Below are positions 23,720-35,481 of a stretch of 64,000 nucleotides of DNA, one piece after another (the first letter of the stretch is position 1; every line of letters begins with the position of its first letter). Both the position numbers and the translations under genes were made by a program. The DNA comes from Boswellia sacra (lineage: Eukaryota; Streptophyta; Magnoliopsida; Sapindales; Burseraceae). The notes beneath the pieces were generated by a model. It ran no database searches. It worked only from the letters and a program-made list of their open reading frames with translations, and was not told the DNA's origin. The DNA lies in contig SNVD02004519.1 of the NCBI GenBank assembly GCA_013180625.2, positions 124,001 to 188,000 on the forward strand, written 5' to 3'.

Positions 23720-25280
23720 AAGAACATTATGGCTTAAGAGTTACAATAGATTTAATTTGTAGGTTACCTAAGCTAGGAGACTACTATATAAATGAGTCTC
23801 AAAAGTTCTAGCAACAATGATTATCTTTTATGCTTTTGAGCAACTGTGACACAAGATAATAAGTTATTTTCTTCTGATGATAGTGCTTATTGAGAAGATA
23901 TGCTCTGAGTACCACTATTACCCGCACGAGAGAAGGACTCTTTTGCTTTGGGACAATGCCTTTAACATGGCTCTTAAGTGCTCAAACCTTACACGTCTCA
24001 TCTCTCTTCTACTTTATACATGTTATCTAATTGTCTATTTAATTGTCTTTATGATGTTGTTGTTTGATTTATTGAATTTAAATTTATTATAAATATTCCC
24101 AACATGGATGCACAAAAATACATGTCCGTTATCGATAATACGCCAAATTTTGCACAGTTTCCAATATGTATATATCTAGGGAACGCCTCTTTTATCACAT
24201 GTTCAACATTTTAATAGGATCTATTAATTTAGACATTAGATACTCACCACATCAACTTGATCCCACTCCCTGTACCACTTCCTACATGCATATGCATCGA
24301 GGAGCTTGAAAAGTGGTACACTCACGATCTAATCCATTTCTAATACTGTCAATTAATTCTCCCTCAAGGATGTGTGCAAAGTATCATCGACAATGATGAG
24401 GGATGTTGGATAGAAAACCCTAAGTTGGTTTTCCCCTTCATGGATTGGATTTTTGGATTTTCATTTTATGTCGTTTTATATTTTTCTTTGCTTACTATGG
24501 CAAGTGTGTTTAAGTGCTACTCCAGTTGTACTTCATTTCTCCACACCCGTTGGATGGATATGACAATTCAAAAATAAGGCACATTAAGTGCACCTGTGGC
24601 ATGCTAGCTATGGTTGATTACTGAAGGATTTGAATAGTTTTGAATAACTAGTCTTGCAATTTATATTTAAAATAGTGAGGAATCTGAATTTATAGAAGAC
24701 CAATGGAAAAATCTACCAATTAAGAAATTAAACATTTCTTATAAGATTATGTTTGTCATATTTATTATTTGCAGCCATCTCACATTTTAATCTGAGCCAT
24801 AAATTACCTCTGAAAAACAATGTAATACTATGTACGCAACCCAATTATACATACAATAATCAAACATTGTAAAGTATTTTTGGATGAATGAAAATAAATA
24901 ATAAATGAGCCACATTACTTTATATCGAGTTGGTTGTATTTATATATTTGTTCTTAAAAATTTATAATCTTTGGCATTTGTATACATAATACATATAAAA
25001 GAAGCAATAAATTAGGATTGCATTGGTTGTATCATTTAATTCAAAGTAATTGGCCTTTCTCTATAATGTGAATTCATCTTAGTAAAGTTGTACCAATCAG
25101 TACGTGAAACTGTTCCTGATAAACTGTTATACATGAAACGCCAATAGAAAATCTTAGAAGTTAAAAATGGTGTGATATTTGTAGAATGGTGTCACTTGTT
25201 CCACTGAATGAATAATTCAAGTGATAATTAACAAAGTTCTAATGAAATTTATATGTGTTTAAAAAAAGTGTAAATCAGTA
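23720..25280. other. intergenic, no gene seen
   Basis: A+T-rich sequence with two unremarkable open frames at 23877 and 24374 that have no domain, promoter or conservation I can support. Confidence 0.4.
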
Positions 25281-25760
25281 ATGGAATCGTTATAATAAAG
25301 TCCCAACTAGCGAGTTAACTAGTACCTAGATATAAATGAAGAATAATAAGTGCCATTGTCATTTATAGCAAGTATAGAAAATTTCAACCCAATTCATGAT
25401 TATTTTTTCCTAAAGTAGCTTATAATATGGCTACTACACAATCTAATACGTCTTCTTCCAACTTAATCAAGAAAAATCATTGATGCTTCAGGTATATTCT
25501 TGTAACACTATAGAAGTGTCTCATGATCAAGTATATGTAAACATATCTTCAACTAAAGGAATAACAAAACCAGTCAAAGTAATTGTGAGCAAGATAAATA
25601 CAATTGCAGGATTAATGATATTCAAGATAGATACAGGGAGCTGATCAGTGGAATTACACCATGCTCATCACATCAAACTTGTTTAATCAATTGAAAAGAA
25701 CTCCATTACATATTATTTTAGGTAGCCACAAGGTTATCATTATGAAATCATTGTAGCAAT
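25280..25760. repeat. duplicated flank of the peptide-gene array, copy 1
   Basis: AGTACCTAGATA.AAAT.AAGAATAATAAG, CAAATTCATGATTATTTTT-type text and GGGAGCTGATCA.TGGAATT.CACCATG recur at 31095-31450 and, more diverged, at 57090-57440. In the last copy it lies upstream of the peptide gene, so this is an array flank. Confidence 0.6.
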
Positions 25761-25788
25761 TACAAAGGATTTACCTAATAATTGAATA

Positions 25789-25791
<3 letters not shown>

Positions 25792-25834
<43 letters not shown>
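25792..25834. repeat. (TA)n microsatellite
   Basis: About twenty uninterrupted TA units. Confidence 0.95.
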
Positions 25835-25842
<8 letters not shown>

Positions 25843-26402
25843 TTATATTGTGGACTTGCCTGGACCAACAATAGAAACCTGTATGAATATGCGCACTTAA
25901 ATACAAAGAAGACTAGTAGTAACATCTGGCTATCATTTGTGGTTATCTACCTGCACGAGTATTTCAATATATCGATTTAGGGTTAACTTAATCTTATAAC
26001 AAGTAACTGATAAGGGTTTCTTTTATCTCAATTATATGCACACTTAAATACATATGATATACGTTTACCTCAACGATGGCAATAGATAATAATAAACACA
26101 CACAAAACCATGCTCGTCATGCACAGCAGGGTCTCTTTATTTCATCATATTTCTAATACATACAGACATACATATTATTATCTTAAAGAGGCTAGTTGCA
26201 TTTGGTACAACAATAGGGGCTATTACTATGTTGGGTTCCACGCCAATATTTGCTTGATACCACAATCTTGCAAGCCAACGAAATTCATATAATTAAGCTC
26301 CCCCACTAGATTTCTTAGGACAAGGACTATACTCATGCTTAATACCACATCAATAATAGTGCTCATTAGTCTTGTTTTTAGTAGGGTTGGCAAAACCAAT
26401 AT

Positions 26403-26633
26403 TCACTTCATCATCTCTATCGACAGTAGTTTCGGTGCCATGTTTGAAGCTTCAACGTTGGCATCATCGTTAACAGTAGCGTATGCACTTTTTTTATCTG
26501 TATTCCTCTCACTCAGGAGTTTATGCTCACCTATTAGCTTACTTTTTTCCTCCAAATTTAGCCTCTTAGCATCGGCTCTTAAACTTGCCAAGACCAATAG
26601 GACGCCAACAAATAACACTATTATGGTCTTCAT
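26403..26633 (-). CDS. small secreted peptide precursor, copy 2 (likely frameshifted)
   Basis: 76 codons: signal peptide MKTIIVLFVGVLLVLASLRADA, then a charged propeptide (KSKLIGEHKLLSERNTD..DDANVEASN) that matches the precursor at 55784 residue for residue in pattern. After ASN the frames diverge. A one-base loss there moves the original frame into GTETTVDRDDEV..NEHYY, then a TGA and CGIKHEYSPCPKKSSGGA, ending near 26297. The NEHYY.CG text corresponds to the DHHYFGG motif of the intact copy. The promoter is conserved but its upstream part is cut by a copia insertion. Family unknown to me; probably a pseudogene or a truncated precursor. Confidence 0.6.
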   Translation of the reverse strand: MKTIIVLFVGVLLVLASLRADAKRLNLEEKSKLIGEHKLLSERNTDKKSAYATVNDDANVEASNMAPKLLSIEMMK

Positions 26634-26945
26634 GGTTGATCATAGAGCAGCTATAACCCTGCAAAGTTAATGAATTCAAGTTATGGTATTAAAATGCTTA
26701 GTTAATGGCTTAGCTAATTTTTATAAACATAATATCATGCATAAATGAGATTAGGGTTATGAGAAGTACAAGTTTTGTGAAGAAAATTCATATAAGGAGA
26801 AAATGGAAAGATTGGACAATATATAGGCAAATTGCATTTGTGTTTAAGGATTAGATGAAGGTTTAGGCAAGCATCAAGAAGCAATGGTGCAATAGAGGTT
26901 ATTGCAAATTGTTACAGCACAACGGGAGAGATTGTAGACTCTCAA
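26634..26945 (-). promoter_or_regulatory. promoter of peptide gene copy 2
   Basis: TATA box CTATATATTGTCC (minus strand, 26814-26826), about 180 bases before the ATG. A conserved block ACAGCACAACGGGAGAG lies at 26913-26930. Both are shared with 4382-4690 and 56135-56500. The element beyond (TGCAATTATGATTATCATTGA) resumes at 30128 after the copia insertion. Confidence 0.7.
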
Positions 26946-26950
26946 GATGC

Positions 26951-27684
26951 TGTTATGTGGGTTTTTGTCATGTTAGAATATTAGGCAATAGAGATTTTGT
27001 TTCTAGATTAGAATTAAAACAAATTGGAATTTCCTTCAAACTAAGAAGTTGAGTTTGATTGTAATTTGTTTTAATTAGGATAATCTGGGCGATTCATAGT
27101 TGGACAAGGAAACTGAAAGAGGAAGAGTTTTAATTGTACTTCTAGTCTAGGAATCATGGCTAGACTAGGAACAAGACTCTTGACCCTATATAAAGCCTTA
27201 CATAATGAGTGGGGAAAAATAGCAAATAAGACAACGAGTTGTGCGGGAGAGAAGACTGGCTAAACATTTTATGAGCCTTGGGAGTCAACCAGGACGTCAA
27301 CGATTTTTCGTAATCTTGGAAACTATGGTTTGGGATTGTAAATCATGAGTATAGATCGAGTACAAGTGGGAGTTCTTCTCTATTAGTCTTTCCTTAGAGG
27401 CAAATATCGAAGATTGGTATTATTTGTCAGTATGCATAGGGAAGTTGTAAGGTTAAATCCTTGTCATTGCTGCTGATATTCGTGTATTTCTCTATTATTG
27501 TTGATTAGAATAAAATTGCTGCTGAGATCTCTAAAGTGGACGTGGGCTTGATTGGCCAAACCACTATAAATCTGGTGTTATTAACTTATTTATTTTCTCG
27601 TCTGTTTTCTTACTTATGGTTTCATCATAATTTTGTCAATATCCCATATTGAACGCTTCCACGAAAACCCCAAAATTTTTAACA
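26951..27684 (+). repeat. left LTR of copia 26951-30125
   Basis: 734 bp, TGTTATGTGGG..TTTTTAACA. TATATAAAGCC near 27184 is the likely TATA region of the element's own promoter. Confidence 0.92.
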
Positions 27685-27687
27685 AAT

Positions 27688-27699
27688 TGGTATTAGAGC
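27688..27699 (+). other. copia primer binding site
   Basis: TGGTATTAGAGC, one base from the initiator-Met-tRNA complementary site TGGTATCAGAGC, three bases after the LTR. Confidence 0.85.
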
Positions 27700-27721
27700 T
27701 TTTTTAGTTCTAGAATTCAAG

Positions 27722-28365
27722 ATGACTATAACAAAATTTTATATGGAATGGTTTAATGGAAAGGGTGACTTCAGTATTTGGCATAGAAGGATGAGAGCCT
27801 TGCTGGTTCAACAAAAAATGGCTTAGGCCTTGGGTGGAGAGAGAAAACTATCAGATACGTTGACTGAAGAGAAGAAACAAGAGATGTTGGAGATAGCCTA
27901 TAGTACCATTGTCTTGCACCTGAGTGACAATATGTTGAGACAGGTTTCAAATAAGACAATTGCAGCTGGGATTTGGTTCAAGTTAGAGAGTATGTACATG
28001 ATGAAATCCCTAACAAACTGAATATTTTTGAAGGTGAAGCTTTTTGGGTTCAAGATGTAAGAAGAAAAGAGCATTGATGAGAATATTGATGATTTCAATA
28101 AAATAATCATTGATCAAGAGAATATTGGGGAAAGAATCAATGAGAAAGATTAAGTTGTCATCTTGTTGAACTCATTACCACCGGCATATAGTCAACTAAA
28201 AGATACCTTCACGTATGGTCGTGACTCTTTAGCCACGGAAGAATTGGAAACTGAGATTAGGTCTAAAGAGATGGAATTAAAGGCTGAGGGGAAAGTATTG
28301 AGTAGTAGGGGCAGCAATGAAGCACCAACTATCAAAATTAACACAGGAAGGAATCGATCATCATA
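27722..28365 (+). pseudogene. copia gag remnant
   Basis: Starts MTITKFYMEWFNGKGDFSIW and continues, with in-frame stops at about 27823, 28019, 28059 and 28151, through DTLTEEKKQEMLEIAYSTIVL, FKLESMYMMKSLTN and LKDTFTYGRDSLATEELE. This is the UBN2/gag fold of copia elements. The zinc-knuckle section is absent or decayed. Confidence 0.8.
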
Positions 28366-28659
28366 AGAACTTGGGACACCTTTGAAAAGAATTTTCCGGA
28401 AGGATTAAGGCATCTAGGAGATAAAAAGGCAGAGGACGGAGATGTGACTTTTAGAGAATATGAATATGGTGAAGTTTTGGTGCATTCGGTAATAGAAGAC
28501 CAAATTGACTCCAGTAATTCATTCCACGTGTGTTCACATAAAAGATGGTTTCAATCTTTGAACGATAAGATGGAGGGAATTGTTATCCTTGGTAACAACC
28601 AAAACTTGCAAGATAGTTAAGGCTGGCTCAATCAAAGTCAAGATGTTTGATGTTGTGAT

Positions 28660-29037
28660 CGTGTTCTCAGTAATGTGAGGTATGTCCCTGAGTTGAGGAA
28701 GAATTTGATATCTCTTGGTGTGTTGGATAATCTAGGATGCGTAGTCAAGATTGAGAATGGCTACATGAAAATCGTTAAGGATGTGGTGATCGTTATGAAG
28801 GGCAAACTTAATAGTGGTCTATACACTTTGATTGAGTGAAGAAGCATCCAGTGCTAGTAATGGGAGAGAGCGTTTTGGGCTTAAGGTAGAGCCTTTGGCA
28901 AATAAATCAATTTGTGGTCTTAATACTACTAGAATAGATGAAGCACCACCAAAGAGGTATATGGAAAAGGTGTTGGGTTGGTTTGCTAGGACAATTAGCA
29001 AGTTCAAGCATTGTTTGGACTTGATTCAAACCAAGTA
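28660..29037 (+). pseudogene. copia GAG-pre-integrase scrap fused to the pol C-terminus
   Basis: 28677-28838 encodes YVPELRKNLISLGVLDN..MKGKLNSGLYTL, the GAG-pre-integrase region. Soon after, 28970-29037 encodes RTISKFKHCLDLIQTK, the usual C-terminal tail of copia pol. About 3 kb of pol is missing between them. Confidence 0.6.
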
Positions 29038-29109
29038 AACTTGATGCCCTAAGGGTTGGTGGAGAGCAGCAACTGGAATGAAGAAGGAAAGTTGAGAATC
29101 AAATTTGAA

Positions 29110-29330
29110 GCGGTTGCGCTCCCGGGACTTGCACTCCTGCACAAGTTACTAGGAAGATGGCGCTCCCACGCAACATATGTGGCGCTCCCGCGCAAGTTTG
29201 GTAGAATCTTAGTGCTCTTGCACAGCCAAGGTTACACTCCTGTGCAACATCCGTGAATTAGATATGCTTCAGGTAGAGAGTTGGCACTCCTGCTCTAAAG
29301 CAGTTGTGCGCCTGCGCGATGTGGTGAACT
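29110..29330 (+). repeat. GCGCTCCCGCGCAA-type short repeats before the 3' LTR
   Basis: Seven or more degenerate copies of a 14-16 bp unit (GCGCTCCCGGGACTT, GCGCTCCCACGCAAC, GCGCTCCCGCGCAAG, ACACTCCTGTGCAAC, GCGCCTGCGCGATG), spaced 25-40 bp, between the end of pol and the 3' LTR. They are much richer in G+C than the surroundings. Confidence 0.75.
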
Positions 29331-29388
29331 ACAATCCTTCTTCAATGTGGAATCAACAATGTTTGAAGACAAAAACATGGTGGAGAAT

Positions 29389-30125
29389 TGTTATGTGTGT
29401 TTTTGGCTTGTTAGAATATTAGGTAATAGAGGATTTGTTTCTAGATTAAAATTAAAACAAATTGGAATTTGTATCAAACTTGGAAGTTGAGTTTGATTGT
29501 AATTTATTTTAGTTGGGATAATCTAGGTGACTCATAGTTGGACAAGAAAACTGAAGTAGGAAGAGTTTTAGTTCTACTTTTAGTCTAGGAATCATGGCTA
29601 GACTAGGAACAAGACTCTTGAACATATATAAAGCCTTGTATAATAACTGGAGAGTAACAGCGCATAATACACAGCGAGTTGTGTGGGAGAGTAGACTGGT
29701 TAAAGATTTTAGGAGTCTTGGGAGTCGACAAGGACGTCAACGTTTGTTGGTGATCTTGGAAACTACAGTTTGGAATTTTAAATAGTGAGTATAAATCGAG
29801 TACCCATGGGAGTTCTTCTCTATTAGTCTTTCCTTGGAGGAATATATCGAAGATTGATGTTATGTTTTCGGTATGTATTGGGAGGCTGTGAGGTCAAATC
29901 CTTGTTATTGCTCTTGATATTCTTATATTTCTCCATTACCATTGATTGGAATAAAGCTGCTGCGGAGATCTTCAAAGTGGATGTAGCCTTTATTGGCCAA
30001 ACCACTATAAATCTAGTATTTCTATCTTCTTTATTTTCTTGTTTGTTTTCTTGCTTATGGTTTCATTATAATTTTGTCAATATCTCGGATTGAGCACTTT
30101 CGTGAAAAGCCTGAAATTCTCAACA
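29389..30125 (+). repeat. right LTR of copia 26951-30125
   Basis: 737 bp, TGTTATGTGTG..CTCAACA. Colinear with the left LTR but with many substitutions, so this is not a very recent insertion. Confidence 0.92.
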
Positions 30126-31680
30126 GATGCAATTATGATTATCATTGATAATTACAACATTTTCTGATTAGTGATATTCAAGTTCTCACTAACAAATCAT
30201 ACACAAATTGTGTGTTTCATATTCTAGGGTTGAAAATTAGGTAATTCTTGCTTAAAAAAAGTGAAATTTATATCACCTGCAAAGCATAGAAAAAATGCAT
30301 GCGTTCCTCATCATTAAGATTTATTTTCAAACTTAGGTGATTCTTTCCTATTTTCGATTTTCAATTGATGTTTTACTTTCATAAAATATATGTTCATTAA
30401 CTTTAAATGAAATTTGTCAATGCCTATAGAGGTAGTTCATGAATTATTAGACAAAACAGATACGCAGGAAATCAAGTATCGATCCAACTACTAAAACCCA
30501 CAGTGCATACATATATGTACATATGTTGGCCAGTTCTAAACGCAGGAAGTATTAAGTCAATTATGTCCATTCATGAAAACTTTTGCAAATTCGAATTGAA
30601 CTATGAACTTCTTTCAATTGATATCGTAACAACAAATCCTCTCCTCCAACTATTATTAACAACACAAATCCTCAAAATCCTAGAGAGAAACCCAATATCT
30701 CTAACTTTTCCTTTCATTGATTATTAGATGGACAAGAGAATTGGATATATATATATATATATATATATATATTTCTTGCATAATATTTTTCTTTTTATTT
30801 ATTTATTATCTTTTGTAGTAATTATATAATTCTTTCTTCAATCAATATTTTAATAAAGCTTTTTATTCATGACGTTGTCGGATACATATCATGACATCTT
30901 TGTATTAATGGTTTAAGATATCATATAAATTCTCTAATAACCTTTTGGGTCTATTTTAATTATTTAATCTAACGATAAAATTTAACAAAAAGAAAGAAAG
31001 AAAGAAAGAAAGAAAAGAAAGTGATAACAAGGATCTAAAGAATTAATAATAAAAAAAGGACTTAAAATGGATAAAGGAATCAATATAATAAAGTTTCAAC
31101 TAGTGAGTTAACCAGTACCTAGGTAGAAATCAAGAATAATAAGATACTGTCATTTATAGTCAGGATTAAAATTTCAACTTCAATCATGATTATTTTTGCC
31201 TAAATTAGCTTAAACATGATTACTACACAATCTTATACATTCTTCCAACTTAATCAAAAGTAATATTGATGATTGATAAACCCTAGTCAAATTAATTTAC
31301 TTAAGCATATTTTGCTTAAGTATATCTCAGTATGACTTGTCATATTTTCATTGGAGGATTGATAATATTTAGGATAAATATTGGGAGCTGATCACTGGAA
31401 TTGCACCATGTGTCACATCATAGTCATTTAATCAGTAATCAAGATGTTGATAGTGACAACGTTATAGCATTAAAAAGCTTTACCTGATTTACTTTATATG
31501 TGTAGAGGGAATGGTATAGATTAAATTGTGCATAAAATTAACTTCATTAATTTCTACTTATAATGAACGTTTAACTTATGTAAGCTTTATATTTTTCATG
31601 AATTCAAATTCAACCATTGCATCAAATGTATACATTCTACCCATTTGAAATAAACGAAATTGAAATATACATATTCGTAT
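30126..31680. other. array flank with microsatellites and duplicated segment
   Basis: 30128-30230 resumes the upstream sequence of peptide gene copy 2. (TA)n lies at 30738-30772 and (GAAA)n at 30993-31020. 31095-31450 repeats 25280-25760. No gene seen. Confidence 0.6.
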
Positions 31681-31685
31681 AATCC

Positions 31686-33212
31686 TGATGAACACTTAAA
31701 TATGCATGTTTAATAAGAGTTTAATTCATCATATTGCATTAATAGTGTCATTAAATTCCTCAACTTAAGCATTTTTTTAGCATTTGCATCTTTGGAATTA
31801 ATTTCTCTTAATTTTGGTTTTATTGTAGGTTCGGTAAAATTGGCATAACTTTCTATTTATAGATCAGAATGGTGCAAATCGTAATGTTTTGGAAAGCTGA
31901 TTCAATTATCTACAAGATTGAATTTCGCAAGTATCATCAAATTCGGGCTCTTAGTGGACCAAAATTGGGCTTGAAGTGAACCCATCTACAGTCTCGGCCC
32001 AGTCTGACCAGGCCTCAGTATTTGGACCATATCTCTTAAAATACGTATCCAAATTGTGCAAATCAATATGTTCTAGAAAGCTGAGAGAAATATCTACAAC
32101 TTTCATGAAGACATGTGATTAAAATTCACAACTTTTCAATGTCAAAATTGATGGTCAAAGTCGGTGCCTAATGATCCCAATTGTCAAAGATATTTACAAC
32201 TAATCTTTGACAATTATGCCCTTGTAATTTGACAAGTTTGCCCCTGGATGTATCTATAAATAGAGGTGCCTTGTGACCCATTAGGGCATCTTGGCCCTGG
32301 CTGGAACATTTTGGCTTTGGCTAGGATCTTGTATTGTGTTTTGTGTGTTTATGTTGTTAATGAATTTTCTTATTCTTGCATTTTATTTTCTTTCTATTAT
32401 AATGTTCTTCTAATTTCTCTTTTGCTAAGGTGAAAGGGTGAAAACCTTGATATGAGAATAAGGATTCTCTAACCCTTAATATGTGCTTAATAATCTTAAT
32501 CTTATAATGTTTATTCAATATGATTTATATTTAATTTCTTAATCAATCTTGACACCACTCGTAAAGTGGAGGTCTTGATCCTTTGTCGACAATCCTTGGC
32601 ACATCAAATGCTTGGATCCTTTCTAGATGATGTATGGTTCTTCCTTACCGACACGAATCTATTAGGAACCTTGATTTGTTGTAGACATATGGTGATTGGC
32701 ACATTGGATGCTTGAACCCATTTACAAGAAATGGTATAAATATTGGTAACGAAACAAATATAATTCATATAACTAAAATGGGTTAATTATCCTTATTTGA
32801 AATATCAAGGGCGGATCCCTAACCTTAGCCTTCATTGTTATTGTGTTAATTCCTCTTGTATTTTAATTATTCTATTGTTTATGAAATTTTTATTTTATTT
32901 ACTATGGTAGGTTCTACCACCTTATGAAATTGTTCTTTAATTTACTATGGTTGGTTATACCACCTATTTCCATGGATGGTTTTACCTCCTCTTTCTTTTT
33001 GTTTTATATTTGAATGGTCGGTAATACCACCTACCATCTTACATACTTGTTGATATTATCATGTCACCTCTTTGAATCATCCATAACACATTTGTTTAGC
33101 TTATAATTTGTAACGCTTAAATTCCCTTCCTCGTGAATCGACCCCGGTCTCACCGGGTTTTATTACTTCGACACTCCTATACTTGGGAGATAATCCTTTT
33201 TCGGATGTGTCA
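31686..33212 (+). repeat. left LTR of Athila 31686-39887
   Basis: 1527 bp. A TATA-like CTATAAATAGAGG is at about 32252-32264, likely the element's promoter. It ends CGGATGTGTCA directly before the primer site. Confidence 0.95.
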
Positions 33213-33218
33213 AGTTTT

Positions 33219-33236
33219 TGGCGCCGTTGCCGGGGA
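33219..33236 (+). other. Athila primer binding site
   Basis: TGGCGCCGTTGCCGGGGA, complementary to the 3' end of Asp tRNA, the site used by Athila/Tat-type gypsy elements. Confidence 0.92.
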
Positions 33237-33456
33237 AGGTAAAAATTGGCGTACAAAATTGTAAGTATTTTCTTTTCCTATTTCTATTTTTATTTTTCTT
33301 GTATACGTTCATCTCTTCTCTCCCCATTTCTATTTTTTATTTTTTCTTGCATGTGTTCATCTTTTCTTTCTCTTTGCATTAATTGGTAGAATTGTTCATA
33401 GCCACTCATCTTGTCTAAAAAAAAAAAATCATGCTCATGCCCAACTAAGAACATTA

Positions 33457-34980
33457 ATGGACTCCATAAATCTTAGGAGAACTTGTGCACAATCATGCAT
33501 AGTCTTCCCTCATGATGCATTATACTTCGACCATGAATCGGATTTCATTCAATTCTTACCCCACTTTCATGGCCTAGATGTTGAAAACCCATTTTGGCAC
33601 TTGAGAGAATTTGAAGAGTTTTGTAACGCTTATAGTGACCTAAATTGTAGACTAAATATCTTGAGATTAAAGCGTTTTCCTTTTTCTCTAAAAGATAAAG
33701 CTAAGACATGGCTACAAAATCTTAGGTCAAGATCCATTAGCTCGTGGGATGAAATGCAACAACAATTTCTTAAAGAATTCTTTCCTCCCTATAGAACAAA
33801 TTCTCTCAAAAATCAAATCATCAATTTCATTCAAAAACAAGGAGAGACCTTTTACCAATGTTGGGATAGGTATAAAGCATTGCTTAATACTTGTCTTCAT
33901 CATGGTTTGGAAACATGGGAACTAGTTTTAATTTTCTATGAAGGTCTTACACATCAAGCTAGGCAAATGGTAGAATTAATGTGTAATTGACAATTTGAAA
34001 ATAAAGACCCTGATGAAGCTATGGATTACCTAGACTTACTAGCAAAAAATGCTCAAAATTGGAATAATGTTGGCACCTATGAGGTACCAAGAACATCTAG
34101 TAGAGGCATTTATAACATTAGGGATAATCATGATCATCATGCTAAATTTGCATCCCTAGCTAGAAAAGTCGAGGATTTAGAAATGTGGTCTATGCAAGAA
34201 ATTGTTTGTCACACTTGTAATTCTAGTGATCATCCTACGGATGATTGCCCAATTATGCCTACCTTTAGGAAAAGTCTCCATGAAAAAACCAATGTTTTAA
34301 ATACTTCCCAAAGGTCAAATCCTAATCCTTACTCACAAGATTTTGGATGGAAAAATCACTTGAATTTTGATTGGGGGAATGATAATCATGCACAATCTTA
34401 CCAACCTCCCTTTCAATCATATCAAAATTTTCAAAAATCTCATGATCATGCATCTTATGAGGATCTCGAAGAAACATTGAATTCATTCATTACAAAGCAA
34501 GAGGCTTTTAATAGTCAAATTGCTCATACAATGGCGAACTTGAACGATGCTCTTGAAAAGTTTGCATTTGCACTTAGTCCTCATGAGAAAGGTGAGTTTC
34601 CATCTCAACTAGAGCCAAACTCCATCAATCCACATGTGAGTAATCCAAGTGGCCAACATCTAGATGAAGATTTGGTCAGTACTCTTCACGATGGTATGGT
34701 TGATAAAGAACATATTCTTAACCCTTATGAGAAAGATGATGAATCAATCTTAAAGGGTAAGGAAGAGGTTACTAAACCTATACCTAACAAGGAAAAACCT
34801 GAATCCTCACTTATGCCCTCATTTCATCATGCAAAAGAACTTAACCAAAATATTGGCATTAATGAATTTTTCAAGCATGATGAAAATGAGGAAGCTAATG
34901 TGGAAGATTATATTCAAAATGAGAATTTTTCAAGTCCTTCAGAAATCAGGTTAACCGGTTCATTTGGACCAAGTGTGTAA
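33457..34980 (+). pseudogene. Athila gag with a single premature stop
   Basis: About 507 codons in one frame from ATG 33457 to TAA 34980, broken only by TGA at 33988. There the related copies read GGA (NGQF), a single G-to-T change. Gag signature LKRFPFSLKDKAKTWLQNL, SWDEMQQQFL, ARQMVELMCN. An intact CX2CX4HX4C zinc knuckle (CHTCNSSDHPTDDC) lies near 34209-34250. The C-terminal third is acidic (EKDDESILKGKEEVTKP). The N-terminus of related gags starts about 50 residues earlier (MADNP..), so the true start may be degraded. Gag would form the particle. Confidence 0.8.
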
Positions 34981-35481
34981 CTAGAAATCATTGTTTCTAA
35001 AGAATTCTCATTGCTTGATTTTGTACAGGTGAAGGAGATTAAGAGTTGGGAGCCATGTTTTGAACAAAGGCAGGAAGAAACATCCACACTCAAGAATGCA
35101 TGCCTCAAGGACAAACAAATTCAACTAGTGGTAATCTCTCCCATTCGTACAAATAAAGGGAAAAAAAAGGTACCACCTCAATGGCATATTTTTGACCGTG
35201 GTAAATTACTTTCGAAGAGATTCCTCTTTTGGCTTTTTTTATTACAATTGTTCAAATTTCATCCATTGGTGCCATATTTTTATTTTTGTTCATGATTTTT
35301 GCTATCATTTCTAGTTTGTTTTTATTTTATTTTGTGTGTGTTTATTTTAGTTGTGTGTTTTTATTTTGCTTTTCGGTCAAATGGCGGATACAGTACTCCG
35401 TGACTATTAAAGTCGGTTTTTCAGTTCCCTAAAGACTGTTGCTTGCATCCATTTTCTTTTCTTCTCTCTCATTTTCTTCAC
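34981..35481 (+). other. deleted pol region and hydrophobic ORF
   Basis: 35090-35160 matches the Athila linker before RT (KDKQIQLVVIS), then pol is gone. 35229-35432 is open for 67 codons, starting MAFFITIVQISSIGAIFLF and continuing with a second long run of Phe/Leu/Ile/Val/Cys, i.e. two potential membrane segments. It could be a scrap of the env-like region of Athila, or a chance product of T-rich DNA. Confidence 0.35.

Larger units (their letters stand above)
26951..30125 (+). mobile_element. copia-type LTR retrotransposon, internally deleted, complete ends
   Basis: Two direct LTRs (26951-27684 and 29389-30125) start TGTTATGTG and end AACA. They are flanked by the 5-bp target duplication GATGC at 26946-26950 and 30126-30130. 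The primer site TGGTATTAGAGC follows the left LTR. The 1.7-kb interior keeps gag, a piece of GAG-pre-integrase and the extreme end of pol. Protease, integrase, RT and RNase H are missing, so it moved with borrowed enzymes or was deleted afterwards. It splits the promoter region of peptide gene copy 2. Confidence 0.93.
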
